The notes under the pieces: model-generated
Databases searched by the model: none
What the model was told of the DNA's origin: nothing
Seen by the model: only the letters and a program-made list of their open reading frames with translations
Position numbers and translations under genes: made by a program
Assembly (NCBI GenBank): GCA_001683735.1
Contig: LUGG01000005.1
Location: 62,001-126,000, forward strand
From: Grifola frondosa
Lineage: Eukaryota > Basidiomycota > Agaricomycetes > Polyporales > Grifolaceae
DNA: 64,000 bases
Direction: 5' to 3'
Shown: in pieces, positions 22,379 through 34,825 of the stretch
Numbering within the stretch: the first letter of the stretch is position 1
Layout of the letters: every line of letters begins with the position of its first letter

Positions 22379-22624
22379 AGCACCATGGAGGGCTCGATCG
22401 CCAATGCCCAAAAGCAGAGAAATTCTATCCGGTGGCCAATACGAGTTCCGAAAAGTAGCTACTATCTTAGCAACTAACATGCTAATAGTAAAATGTCGGT
22501 TGCGTATTACATTGATCACTCGTTAACGCATACAATAAAGCTAAAGACTCGCTAGGACGAGGTGAATATGAGATAATCGTCTGTCCACGGCGTTAAGCTT
22601 TCAGAACCACGTTCCACACAATCA
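22379..22624. other. Short gap between convergent B2 and B3
   Basis: 246 bp shared by the 3' ends of B2 and B3; contains AATAAA near 22534 on the plus strand, a possible polyadenylation signal for B2. Confidence 0.4.
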
Positions 22625-24987
22625 TCACAGGCATATGTAAGCCTCTCCATCGCCATTTCCGTGACCCGAGGATGGATCTACCACGATGAGGCCTTTTCGC
22701 GGCCCAGGACGACTCTTCCGCGGGTCGCAGAAGAAATCTGGCCCCTCAGCAGGGTGGTGAATCGCATGTCTGCACAGTTGAAAAAAAGCTTAAATCTCAT
22801 TGAAGTGAGGACTACAACAGGACTCACTTAGCCTTTACGTGTGTAACCGCAGAGCAGTGCGTTTTGAAATCGAATTGGTCGCAATGGTTGCAGGTCCAGA
22901 TGCGGGAGCTCAGCGCGGAATCTGGTCCTTGCCGAGCCTTTACCGCAGCCTCTTCCCCCTCGTTCAGACGTCTCCAGTTCGGCGTCGCATGCGACACCTC
23001 GAGTGTCGGATCAACGAAGTGCGCAACCTGGAGATTAATGGTATCAGGCGATCAGGTGAGCGTTGGTGGTGTTACTACGTACGCATTGCCTCCATGTCAA
23101 ACTCGGGCATGCCCTGTAATTCAGCCCCTTCACCGGCTTGCAGCGCAGACAGATGAATCGAGCATCGATGTGATCCAAGTTACGAGGGACCGTTCTCCGG
23201 ACATATAAGCCCAGAGATTTGACCAACGATTCCACCGCCAGAGCACCCCTGGAGCTGAAGGACAGATCGCAACCATTTGCATGGAGTATGCTCTGATCGT
23301 GATCCAAGAGAAGGATATCGGATCGGGACGATGGATCGACGGTGCACCGAGTGCAAATGAAGACGGCGGTGGCCAATTTAGCTAGTCTTAAAGCCTGTCG
23401 GGCCGTCACGAAGTTGAGATATTCTGGCATTGGGATCAATCCTGACAGTTTTTGTTCCCTAGCTGTTGTCCAATTCGCAATGAGACGGCGTAACTCCGTC
23501 TTGGCACTCGACTCAGTGTACAGAGAAAATCGAGATGCCAGAACTTGGTCCACTGGCGGCATGTATATCACCCGGCGGTGGGTAAATTTCTTGCAGTAGT
23601 CCGCGTAGAGCTCGCGAGCTTTTCGTTTCCAGGCTTCATCGGCTTGTTGTGCCTCCATATGGGTACGGTGGATTCTAGCAGAGTGAATTTCTCGCATAAG
23701 ACTCCTTCGAATAGCCGAAAGACTTTGCTGAATTAGCCTTTGAGATCAACGGTGAGAACGCAATCCTGCTCACTTTGACCCCAACTCATTGAGGTCCCTT
23801 GACACGATAACTATTCGCAGACACAGCATTCATTACGTCGCGCTCGTGGTGGCCATAATAGATCAGCCTGGTACGAAGGCTGCGATCGTTGAAAAAAAAA
23901 ATACGGATACCAGACACTGAATCACTCACAATCCCAGTATTTCAGTTTTCGATCTCCACAGTCCAGGCAACTGATCGGAAATATCCGCATGCTAGCCATT
24001 GCGTTTTAACAACATCCCGCAATTAAGTTAGCTGGTGACAATACCTTCAGAATCTCATGAACACGATCAGTCTGCGCCGTCTTGAATTCTTGTAGCTTCT
24101 TGTGAGCACTCGGCTGACCCATCTGAATCGCGTTTTCCAAAGCACTGAGGCGTTGCGACATATCGTGCACATCAGTATCCCAATACATCCTCGTCCTCGT
24201 CGCCGATCCGCGTCCCCATGTAGTAACTGCGAATAAATTATTTGCATAAGCATGATCAGCACAACAATTAATAGAGATAGTTAACCATTTGTGTAAGGCA
24301 CGAATTCTACGATGGATGTGTCAAAGTCAGGGAATCTTTCTTTCAACGCAGCTGTTCCTACAAGGCTGCTCGACATTAGGAGACAAGATTCACATGGAGC
24401 GCGCCAGGAAAGACCAACTGTTTTTTTTGCACGCCCCGCAACACCTTCGTAAGAGAGTAAAATCGATCGATAATGCACTTGTTAGCCCGCATTGCTATTA
24501 GGGGCCCGTCAGGAAATCCTCCCGGAACTTGGCGCAAATACCTGCCTGGCATTTCTCACCCCATAGCAAGTCCGCCCATTGCAATTCAGACATGAAAGGC
24601 GGACAGTCCGGCCAGTCCGAAGCTCTTTCAGTAGCGGCCTTCCACAGGGCATTTGCAGCAGGGGACGTTATGACTTGACGGAAACCTTTGCTTGTGTGAG
24701 CGAATTTAGCAACTTCCGGCGAGAGGTATCCTAAAAACTGGACATATGATTAGAAGTGAACATAATAACCCCTAGGCTGTAATTACCTCGAATATTATGT
24801 CTAGCGGCATGGATGATAAACTTGCAGAAAGCGGCGCAGTCGGCGCGAGGTCATCCTCTGAGGCAGTAACCGTCCCCTTCCGAGCTTAAATACTGTTGTG
24901 CATAAATTGCAAAATGGGTACGACTGCAGGTCACAGTTTGCCCTTACCTCGGCCTCCTCGACGTGCACGACTCCTAACTCTTACCAT
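22625..24987 (-). CDS. F-box and zinc-finger protein, family B copy B3 (class II)
   Basis: Starts MVRVRSRARRGGR; the second exon carries SSMPLDIIFE, then FLGYLSPEVAKFAHTSKGFR (F-box) and WADLLWGEKCQ. The main exon (part of 23044-23697) reads ELYADYCKKF, FICTRCTVDPSSRSDILLL, HDQSILHANGCDLSFSSRGA, FICLRCKPVKG and SLTWRQC. The tail is HAIHHPAEGPDFFCDPRKSR followed by GLIVVDPSSG and YICL*. It lacks the second C-terminal finger of B2 and B5. It is closest to B4 (CTIHPSARSEIILIDHDKSL and a YICL end), so B3 and B4 form a separate class. The donor after KCQ could be GCAGGT or, four bases on, GTATTT. Parts of the middle (23700-24290) were followed only approximately. Confidence 0.7.
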
Positions 24988-26259
24988 GTCAATCAACTCA
25001 ACAACAGTACTTGTGTCCGACTGTTTTTGAATACTATGTGAGGATTAACGTAGCACACTTGGCAGCGCACGAATAAAAGTAGACCGAAACCGAAACTATG
25101 ATTGTTTGTTGTAGAAGTTCAGTAGAAAGTAGAACAGCGTGCGCCACATTCATTTTGGAGTCCGCGAGCGGGAAATAAACGGAGTTTCAATGACCAACCA
25201 ATAACAAATATGCCTCGTCATTCGCAAAAATCGCTCACACTCCTCCCGCTTGTCATCCATCGACTTCGTTGCAACATACCACCATGTCCGACCGTCCTCC
25301 CTGTGTTAGGCCACCTCTTGGACCCGAACACCTCTTCATCTTCACAGCGCTATACTTTTGCTTGATGGTTATTTTTCGCTTGGTGACAGGCTTGCGGTGT
25401 GAGCGCGGGATCACATCGAGTGGGAGGTCACCCTCGCGAAGCTCGATGTGGTCCCGCGCGTCTGACTCCTTGTACAAGGGCTGTCCTTACTACGTAGGTA
25501 TGTCTAAATCTGTGGCGTGTGTTTGCCTTTAGACGTTGTGTTCTAGCTGTGGATGGCAAGCATTGTATTTTTAGAAAGCAAGGTAGGCACTGGCAAAGTT
25601 CACATTACCACCATCACAAGGTTCTTGCATCTTGTGTCTGCCGTCGTGTCTGCCGTCGTCTGTCTAGGTCATCTGTTCTTGCCGTGCGACTGTGGCCCTC
25701 TTGTTACTCATCGACGACCTCGTGTACTGGGTGCTATGAATACTGGACCGGGCGACTTAACTATGGCTTTGTCTGTTCCGAATATCCTGGCATCTTTTCC
25801 GTCATACAGCACTGCTATCCTGTTGCGTTTTCTTGACTATCTATCACCATCACATGCTGCGGACCGTTCGGCGTGTTCCTTCCGCAGCTGTTGCAGCTGT
25901 TCGTACGTGTTGACTCGGGGAACGATACTCACGGTACCGTCCGTCGGCCTTTGACTCGGGGAATGCTACCATTCGTGCCAACTCGTGACGACGTTGGACA
26001 TACCTCCCATGTCTAACAAACTTGAGGTACGCTGACCAGTAGCTGTTCTCGGTTTATGCTTCAGTCCGTTATAACTGAATAGCCCTGGACTTCCTTCTTA
26101 TCCTCTGATCAACGCGAGTGTTGTTACCCGTGCGCAATATCAACCTTCGTGAAATTCCGACGGCATATTTGCGTCTATTTGCATTCTTACGTAATACATC
26201 CCTGGTGGTCTTATCTTTTGTCGCCGTGTGCAAACCTCATCCCTTCGAGCGAGTCCCAG
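24988..26259. other. Intergenic, one weak membrane ORF
   Basis: 1.27 kb between B3 (-) and the copper transporter (+). An 82-residue frame at 25284-25532 (MSDRPPCVRPPLGPEHLFIF...) has one hydrophobic stretch (FIFTALYFCLMVIFRLV). A second frame at 25553-25954 shows no family features. Neither shows convincing splicing; I do not call a gene. Confidence 0.35.
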
Positions 26260-27040
26260 ATGGCCAACTTTCTCAAGTATGTCTCTGCCAAATATCTGCT
26301 TGCCATCGCTATCGTCGGCTTGTGTTTCGTCCCTCCAACTTGTGCGCACGATAATGGCATGGACATGACCATGGACGGTGCGATGTCCCTCGCGGAGGGG
26401 CAGATGCTCCCGTACCTCCACTTCACACCTGGCGACAATCTATGGTTTCTCGGATGGGTACCTGCAAGTACAGGAGCAATGGTGGGGACTTGTATTGGAT
26501 TGTTCTTGTTGGCATTGGTGGAGAGATGGGTTGCTACGTGTAGAGCGGTGATGGAGGTACATTGGAGAAAGAGGTATGTGCTAGCTCACTGTTCATTGCC
26601 GCAATAAACCTACTTCGGCTTCCGCGCGAAATACCCCGCATGTCCATTGTTGGAATTACCCTGACGTCGTCATACAGGGCCCAGATTATTCAGTCCGATA
26701 GGATGAACCTTCCAGTGTCTGCGGATTCTAAAGGCCAGCAAACGCCTTCTATCACTTCCGTGCGAAGTGCTGTTACGATGCGGGGCGCGCCGCCCTTTAT
26801 TTTCGCACATGATATAACCAGGGGCATCTTGCATGTCGGACAAACGGCGCTGCAGTTTGCTTTCATGTTGGCTGTGATGTACGTGCAGCCGCCACTGTCA
26901 TTCCGTGCGAAGTGTTCACCCACGTGACCTTTGTACCCAGGACCTTCCAAGCTGGATTCATCTTCGCGATTGTCGTTGGTCTCGGCGTTGGAGAGGCCTT
27001 GTTTGGGCGGTATGCTAGTCATGCGTCCCACTTGGCCTGA
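26260..27040 (+). CDS. Ctr-type copper transporter
   Basis: Exons 26260-26573, 26678-26878 and 26941-27040; 204 residues, all phases consistent. A hydrophobic leader (YLLAIAIVGLCFVPPTCA) precedes a His/Met copper-binding ectodomain (HDNGMDMTMDGAM). Three membrane segments follow: the first around STGAMVGTCIGLFLLALVE, the second FAFMLAVMTFQAGFIF, which carries the MxxxM motif, and the third IVVGLGVGEALFGR with the glycine-rich packing motif. Between helices 1 and 2 lies a cytosolic loop of about 65 residues. Ctr proteins form trimers importing Cu(I) at the plasma membrane or exporting it from the vacuole. The ferric reductase 1.1 kb downstream on the same strand could supply reduced metal. Confidence 0.85.
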
Positions 27041-27193
27041 GATGGATTAGCGTCTCTAGTGGAATTAGTGCCTCGTTTTCTGTATCATGACGGAGTCACA
27101 CCCGGAAGTCGGTTTGCGCAGCATCGACTCATGGCGTTGACAGGTGTACTACTATAATGATTCCCCTCCCGCACTGCTATGACACGCACGGGC

Positions 27194-27200
27194 TATATAT
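27194..27200 (+). promoter_or_regulatory. TATA box of NADAR gene
   Basis: TATATAT about 75 bp upstream of the ATG at 27275. Confidence 0.4.
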
Positions 27201-27274
27201 TCACGACCATCGATGTACCTGAGTGATCAACACATCCTCAGGACGCCCGTCGCGCAGCCGCTCAACTTTGCGCC

Positions 27275-27819
27275 ATGCGATCCCGCGCAGACTTCATTTT
27301 CTTCTGGAAGACCCGCGATGAGCACGGGTGGGCTGTGCAGTGGTACCGCTCGCCGTTCACGGCTTGCATCGCGCTTCCCCACGGAGAACGAGAGATTACA
27401 TTCACGACGGCGGAGCATTGGATGATGGCGCAGAAGGCGCTTCTTTTTGGGGATATCGTGAGCTTCGAGCTTATCGTTGAGGACCCGCGCAGTAGCCCAA
27501 GGGCCGTGAAGGCGCTGGGGCGGCGGGTTCAGGGATTTGATGAAGACATTTGGGTGCGAGAGCGGAGAGGATAGTCGTTGAAGGGAACATGCTCAAATTT
27601 GAGCAGAATAGGGCGCTGCGGGAGAAATTATTGGCCACGGGCGATAAGATATTGGTGGAAGCGAGTTCTAAAGACAGGATCTGGGGCATTGGGTTTGCAG
27701 AGAAACATGCTATGGCAAATCAAGAACGGTGGGGGCTGAATTTACTCGGGAAGGCTCTCATGGATGTCAGAAAGATGTTGCGCGAGCAGGATGCTCTCGG
27801 GGTCGCTACTAGCGCTTAG
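27275..27819 (+). CDS. NADAR (YbiA-like) domain protein, one frameshift
   Basis: Single exon; 181 residues if one base is restored near 27561-27568. The N-terminal half gives FTACIALPHG, FTTAEHWMMAQKALLFGD and AVKALGRRVQGFDEDIW. The second frame gives RIVVEGNMLKFEQNRALREK, LLATGDKILVEAS, RIWGIGF and WGLNLLGKALMDVR. Order and motifs match the NADAR/DUF1768 family; E. coli YbiA acts as an N-glycosidase on riboflavin-pathway intermediates, and relatives process ADP-ribose derivatives. The activity of fungal members is unsettled. As read, the first frame stops at 27572 (WVRERRG*); adding one base after GAGCG gives WVRERERIVVEGN. The gene is intronless, unlike its neighbours. Confidence 0.8.
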
Positions 27820-28132
27820 CACCACGGAATGATACCCGCAAGTTGCTTGGAACGTGTGTTGTATATATTATCATGATGGAAATAAATCTGCTTGATTAGA
27901 ATTTAGACGGGCTGCGCACATTTCATTGGACGTGAAATCATGCAGGATAAGGATGTGCGGAACGCGGGTGTCGCGGTTAAGGAGACGCTGGGCAAAGAAA
28001 AGTTTTTTCACCAAAGTTTGTTCCAACCAAATACAGGAGATTGTACGAGCAGCCACCGCACTTTGTTTCTACCTCCACACATCTCACCGTTACAATTAGG
28101 TGAGACCGTCGGTTTGAGTTCGACATTCAAGC
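27820..28132. other. Intergenic, NADAR to ferric reductase
   Basis: 313 bp, AT-rich, no coding signal. Confidence 0.4.
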
Positions 28133-30233
28133 ATGTCGTACGGTGCACCCCCTGTTATTCCAGCCAGTCTTCAGCAATACAAGTAGGTGGTTAGTCGAGA
28201 ACCAACGATAGTGTCATTGATTCGCATTGCTCCTCGATCTAGCTCGTATCTTATAGACCCCCAATGGCAGCGAAAGTTCTCTATCATATGGGCTTGCGGC
28301 GTTGGTATAGCAGTTGTCGCTTCTCTACCTTACCTTGTACGATCCATTAAGAACGGGCGGGCGTACCGTGGCTTGTTCGGCGTCACGGAAGATATCGCCG
28401 GCCGGCATTATACGTCTGCAACCTCTGCAGAACGGGATCCAGGACGCGCAAAGCGCAGGCTATCCGCTATTTGTGAAACGGCATGGTCGTTCACGTTTTG
28501 GAGTATTCCTGGAATAGAGCTCGATTTGGGACAGAGTATTGGCCGCCTTTGATACATTATTCACAAGGGCACTAACGGACTCCGTTATTCACAGTGCTTG
28601 TGATTGCTGGCTATCTGGTATTGGTGATAATATGCATTACTATGAACGCGCCTCTGATCGACAACCCCAATCGAGCTGGTAAGTACCGGATTTTGTATGT
28701 GGATGTGTCATTGATCATAGTTCGACACAGGGTTCATGGCACTGGCTCAATTCCCCGTTGTCTTCTTATTTGCAACGAAGAACTCCATTCTTTCTTTGTT
28801 GCTTGGACCGGGTCACGGCTATGAGAAACTAAATTATATCCACCGATGGGCAGGACGTGGCATGTTCATTGGTGCCACAGTGCATGGCGCCCTTTGGATC
28901 AACAATCATATTGTCTTCGGTATCCCAATCATTGGCCAGCAGAAGGAAACCTCTGGAGTAGCAGCCTTCGGCGTGCTATGCGTCATCGTCTTGACATCAT
29001 TCCGCCCAGTCAGACGCTATCTCTACCAATCGTTCTTCATCGTCCAGTGAGTCGTATATCACTCGTTGATCTGGCATTATCTGAAGTTTTCATTCTCAGT
29101 GTGCTAGGATATGTCGCGTTTTTTATCACGATTTGCTACCACACAATTTATGCTGCGCCATGGATATTCCCTCCGCTAGCGTTTTACGGGTTCGACATGC
29201 TTCTGCGCATGTTCCGCTACCGCATTAAGGACGCGACACTTGTTCCAGTCGACAGAAATATGACTCTCGTGAGTTCTATCTCTACTCCTGGACGCTTATC
29301 GCTGAAATGTCTACAGATCAATGTTCACGATTGTCACGATGGCTGGGTTGCTGGACAACACGTCCGCCTGAGGGTCTTTTTCTCTGGGCGCGTCTTCGAG
29401 TCACACCCTTTGACGATTATCAATGCTCCTTCATCATCTTCATGCTTGTCTGGGAACTCGCTCCTCCTGGCTGCACGAGTGAAGGGAGATTGGACGCGCG
29501 CTCTGAATGCATATGCGGCTGATGAACAAATCCGACTACAAACCGAGAAATCGGAGCAACCGGGAATACCGATTCAGGTGATGTTGGACGGGCCATATGG
29601 TGGATGCAGCATCGACTTGGGCTCGTACGAGAGTGTGCTTCTCCTTGCGGGAGGCTCAGGAGCTACCTTCACTCTCGGTCTGCTCGATGATATTGTTGGG
29701 CGGTGTGTGAAGTTGGGTCGCCAAGGAGGTGAGAAGACGCGACGCATCGAGTTCGCATGGTGCATTCGATCTTTTGGTGAGCTGATTTGAAGGTATTGGT
29801 GGCCTGTCATGTTCTCATGATCATCTGGTTGCATAGCATGCATTCAATGGTTTGCGCCGATGCTCATGGACATCGCAACTGCGGTCGCCGGCTCGTCGCT
29901 AGACCTGCACGTTTCTATCTATGTCACCTGCCTCTGCAACCCCGAAGATGTTCCTCCCATACCCAACTCCGATGTTACTACTTTGCGGCCGTCAGTGAGT
30001 AACCTTCTGCGGGAACTGGTGACGGCTCCCTCGTCTCCTTCGATCGCCGAGGTCGAAGAAGATTCTACGAAAGACAAACTCAATTGGGTAGGACTCGGGG
30101 GCGGTGTCGCAGTCTGTGCTGCTGGCCCAGAATCATTGACGCGGGAGACACAGAATGCTGTGGCAAATTGGCATTGCTGAGGGGAATGGAATTGGGCGGC
30201 ATTGGTCTCCATACGGAGCTCTTTGCTGTCTAG
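28133..30233 (+). CDS. Ferric/cupric reductase transmembrane component
   Basis: Exons 28133-28182, 28243-28535, 28595-28678, 28731-29046, 29100-29268, 29317-29776 and 29837-30233; 589 residues with one corrected base. Starts MSYGAPPVIPASLQQY. Transmembrane segments include FSIIWACGVGIAVVASLPYL, LVIAGYLVLVIICITM and VLGYVAFFITICYH. Heme-ligand histidines appear in YIHRWAGRGMFIGATVHGAL and in the CYHTIY segment. The FAD-binding HPLTI motif, DGPYGG, and the NADPH-binding LLLAGGSGATFTLGLL are present, with CAAGPESL near the end. FRE enzymes move electrons from NADPH through FAD and heme across the membrane to reduce extracellular Fe(III) or Cu(II). The stop at 30180 comes from a missing T in TT at 30168-30169; a third T restores the tail ALLRGMELGGIGLHTELFAV. 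Confidence 0.87.
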
Positions 30234-30477
30234 GGCATTATTTATGTTCTCAATTGTAATGTACATCAATATCACGGATTTCACGAAGTATCCAAAATAT
30301 CATGAGACAGAAATTAATATAACTCCGTTGGGTCCGCAACCTCCGAGCCCGCGGGGAATAAAAGTTGGGGCGGAGAAACATATTTAGCGGATGGTATGTC
30401 CAAATACGTCAGTTCTCCACGTTGCGCTCAACGGTGAGGGCGCATGATGCGGTGCAGCCTGCACGCCTTTCTCCTCG

Positions 30478-33400
30478 ATGTCCCCTCGCAGCACCCGTTC
30501 CAGTCGTTCTATACCAAAGTGGAGCTCTTTCTCGACCCCAAAGAAGCAACAGCCACCGACGAGTGTGTCGCTCGTGTTTGCGCAGCCAGAACATGGTGCA
30601 CCGCTGCGCTCTGCTATCGCGAACCTACCGGCGATTGATGATGCTGAGAGTTTGATGAGCGAGACATCTACGAAACGGGAACGTGTCCATTCGACTTCGT
30701 CGAGTGCAGTAGAAGATGGTCTTGCGGAGTCGCGAAAGCGTTCGAAGGTGGATTTGGTCGCAGCCCCAGAGAATGCAGAGATGGAGGCTATTGGATCCAA
30801 TGAGGGCGTGCGAATCGCTTCCAAGGGTGAGTAGAATGTCTATATTCACATACTGTTTCTGAAATTGTACCAGAATCCACTCCTCCGCTTGATATTCCAA
30901 AGATTACTATAGAGACTACGGAGGTTGTACCCCACGCTGTCCCATTCCCAGCCTTAGACGGTCAGCAAGGCGCACATCAATCAAGTGCGTCGTCGTCGCG
31001 CTCATCGTGGTTCAGTTCCCTTTCTCGAGTAAAGGGGGCCAAAGCAAACGAGAAAACAGCGCCAGACATGGGGTCTCAGCCTGTAGTTTCCCAAGCGCAA
31101 GCGATCCCATCGTCGACACAGCCACGTTCAGCTACAGACGAATCTCCGTGCATTCAGGTCACGTCTCCATCCTACTCACCTCCACGGGATAAAGGAATCT
31201 TGCGGAACGCCTCGCCTCCCCTCACAAGCAACACAACGTCGCTATCCTCTGTTGACGAAGAGGCGCCTCGTCCGCGATTTACTAGTCTCGACAATCTTTC
31301 ATCCGAGGAGCCGCTTGCTACCGTATCGCAAGTTCAGGACAAGACAGCAGAGCGGAAGCCGTCTATCACGTCTCTGAATGCTTCTGGGAGTCGTTTCATG
31401 CTCAGGATCCCTCTATTGGGGAGGTCGAAGATACCGCTAGAACAGGCGGTCGCAGTTGCTCAAACAGAAGACGTGAGAGACCCTCCTGAACCTGGAGATA
31501 TGGGTCGTCTGTTGATAGACAACGTCTCCCTCACACTAACACAATCTGCCACACTTCTTGCTGCTTCTGCCCAAGCTGATACTTCTACGGAGTCCGGGCC
31601 CACGCGGTCTGCGAACGAAACCTCCCTGGCAGTATCACCCTCGGCGCAGTTAGCGGAGTTGCCTTCTCCAGAGATATCATCCCCGCATGACAATTCGGGC
31701 CCAGAGATTATTGCACAGGCGTCTGCGAGGTCTTCGTGGTGGGGATACTTGGGTTGGCGTGAAAACTCTCACCCCTGCGAGGAATCTGATCATTCTGTAG
31801 CTGCTTCTCCCGCTGATTCAACGCCTGCCGCTGCGCATTCGGAACATTTGTCCACAATATCCGAATCTACAATTCCTGGCAACCCGCTCCCCGCTGCCCC
31901 TGCACAGGATGTGCCGCCGTCAGCCATTGAGCAAACTCCCTCCACGTTTTCTACGGAAACAAATCAGAGTCATAGGTCTACGTGGTATGCGCCGTGGGCA
32001 TGGTATATATCCTCGCCTACATCCCCTAGTAGACCCATCACACACGAGACGTCTGCTGCCGAGCCATCTTCCGTTTCTGATGCAGACACGAAGACAGAAT
32101 CGGAGATTGTCAAAGAGCAGGCGCTGGCGCGCGACGAGGCGACGCCCCCCCGGACGTGTCTGCTCACAGCATCCCGGAGGCGCAGAACCCGATTGAGGCG
32201 TCCATTTTGACACAACGCTCGGGCTGGGCCTCGTTCTTCACGTCGAAGTCATTGGTTGTAAAGACTATCAAGGCGGACGACACGGACAAGCAAGAGCATG
32301 GCATGGAGGTGATGGATGTAGATGATGTGGACGACTCATCGACAGCTGTGGAGATTCCGGTCGGGCAGGAGGTAACTGCTCAGATTCTAACGACGCCCTG
32401 GTCCCCAACGACGCCCAAGTCGCCCGGGACGCCACCGAAGCAGCGTGAGCCGAAGAAGTCCAATCCTGCAGCGCCGCCGCTGACGGATTCAGAGTCCATT
32501 AAGCGTGAGACGGCGAAAGCCGTACGCCCTCCATCGCCGACGCCATCAAAGGCGTCTAGTACTTCGCCTGTAGTTCCGCGCCCACCTAATTTGGTCCTCC
32601 CCAGCTGGGAAGATACGTTTCGTTCGGCGCCGCGCTCATACTCGCCTCCCCACCCGCAGTTGCACGAATCGAAGTCCAAATTGTCGGGCGCTTTATATCA
32701 TAGTAAGCGGCGTCTTGTTTTCGAAGGAGGACCATGTGGCTGGGAAGAGCAAGGGTAAAGAGATAGATCGTGAGGGGAAATTCGTTCATTTTGGCAAGGA
32801 GCTGCCCAAGGCGTTGGATGTGATTGGAGAACAGCTGAATCCGTATATTCTGAGCGGTGGATGCAGAGTGGCGGTAATCGGTGTGGCGGGTTGGTCGCCT
32901 GGTACGTGGTGCTGATATGCTTCTGTCTCTGAGTGATTGAATGAAGATTTGTGTAGGCGCCGTAACTAGGACATTGGCTGGTGGAGTAAGCTGAGCTCGT
33001 ACCTCGTGGTTGTATCCTCGTGTTTTCTAATCCTGCTCATAGCTGCCTTCTTCGAGTTCGAAATTTGTTGATATGACTGCTCAGGCACTGGAGCAGTTCG
33101 CAGAAGAACACGGCTTCAAGTTCAAGAAGATCACCAAGATTCCTCTTGAGGGCGATGGAACCATATACAAGAAGGTCTCAAGGTGAGCGCTACAGAAGTT
33201 TAAATTCTTAGTTGGGCTGGAAAACGTTCTATCAGAGTCTACAAGCACCTGCTCAGTAACGACGAATGGCTGGAAAACTTACACGCCGCCGATGTTATTT
33301 TTGTGCCGAGCCATTCTCAAGGGGCTATTGTTTCGACTCACCTCGTAGACAGACTAATTCGAGATGGACATATCCTCACAGCCCGAAGCGTGGATATTCT

Positions 33401-34564
33401 CGCTCAGACAGCCGCTACGATCACACCCGGTGGAGTAGCGGCTACACCATCAACGCAGGCTCAGAAAGTCTGCTTCCTTTCTCTATGCGGTATCCATCTC
33501 GGGCCACTTAGGTATCTTAAAACAAGCTCTCTTTTGCAACCTTATATCCAGGTTGGTGTAGCGCACTTGGTCATGGTCGTCTGATATTAATGAGAACACT
33601 GGTAGTATGTTAGAATGCCGCCGCCGGCGAACTCTTCGATTTCCAGGTGCGGACCTTCTCTTTCTTGTTATAATTGCGCTCGATGCTCAATGATTTTGTG
33701 ATACCAGGATACAGAAACTCAGCTGTCGAAGGGATATACGAAGGCGCTACAAAACGTGCTAGATCATGGTGTAGGTTGTCATCATTGCATCTGAGTTAGA
33801 AGCTCACTCTTCTGTAGTCTAAGATGGTCTATGTGGCTCCCTTAACGATCAGGTCGTTCCAATTTATTCAGGACTATTTACTGCCGTGTCACACCCTCGT
33901 ATCTTACGAGCTCTATACATTGATGGCGATGCATACCAGTGCGTTCCAGTGTATTCATGCCTGTTTTATCTTTGACCTCTCACGGTTTTTTTTGGAAGTT
34001 CATCTGATTTCCTGTCGAATCTACTCATTCTACTAATTCGTGTGGTGAACTCGGGTTGTCTGATCGCGGGCTTTTGGCCCATCTCTCGGAAGCTACTGCT
34101 GGAACTTTGAATGGAATCGGTCATTCCACAGCTTATGAAGAATCAGCCACGTATTCGTGAGTACCCAAGATTGTTGTGATATAGACGTGTCCTGATGAGC
34201 TCGGTCAGCTTGGCGGTAAAATACTTCTTCCTCACGAACGATGGCGACAGCGAGCATAAGGACCTTGTAGTTGAGCCTTTCAACGCCGTCATTGAACAGA
34301 ACGATTACGAGGTATGTTCGCAAAGTTATTAGCATATGTCTTGGCGATGCGATGTGATGTGTTACCACAGATTCCTTGGTGCCTCCGAGACATGATCGCA
34401 GATGAGAGGGTAGCTCATTTCTTTCCTCGTGAATTTTTCTCCTACGAGACGCCTTCAATGATTGGCACCCGAAGACCACTATCCTCCGAGAGGTCAAACG
34501 CAAGCTGCAGCCTATTACGCGGCTTTCTTCCATCAATGGCTCAGGCTCCTTCAGTAAGCTTTGA
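30478..34564 (+). CDS. Large YMC020W-like alpha/beta hydrolase, many frameshifts
   Basis: Eleven exons: 30478-30826, 30874-32901, 32957-32985, 33043-33182, 33236-33551, 33606-33646, 33708-33768, 33818-33938, 33999-34156, 34209-34311 and 34371-34564; about 1,180 residues. The first 750 residues are Ser/Pro/Thr-rich and disordered (MSPRSTRSSRSIPKWSSFST). The catalytic part runs from HFGKELPKALDVIG through GCRVAVIGVAGWSPG to VIFVPSHSQGAIVSTHLVDR, where SHSQG is the probable nucleophile elbow, then ILRALYIDGDAY and IPWCLRDMIADERVAHFFPR. It resembles the fungal YMC020W-like hydrolase family; substrate unknown. At least seven single-base slips occur: C7 at 32145-32151, about 32700, 33606-33615, 33818-33825, about 33855, about 34053, and T5 at 34434-34438. 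A sequencing cause is likelier than decay because all exon motifs survive. Confidence 0.75.
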
Positions 34565-34825
34565 TCTTAGAGTCACGAACTCACGACATCCCGCATATAA
34601 ATCATGGACGCAAGCGCCTCCCGGCATCACATCGAAATGTATATCAATTGTTGTAGATATAGTTGCTTATTTAGAATCAACGTGGAGATGTTTGGACAGA
34701 TATCAGAAAAACGGTGTGAGCTATTGGCGCAGCGCGGGACGCACAACATACAATACCAAATACAGGGTACAACGTAGTGGAGACAATGCGTTTGCTAGGA
34801 TCACACAACCAATTTGATCTTCATA

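Noticed and set aside
23890..23905. A-rich run as a retroposon poly(A) tail
   Set aside because: Short run within the B3 gene; no target-site duplication or processed copy adjoins it.
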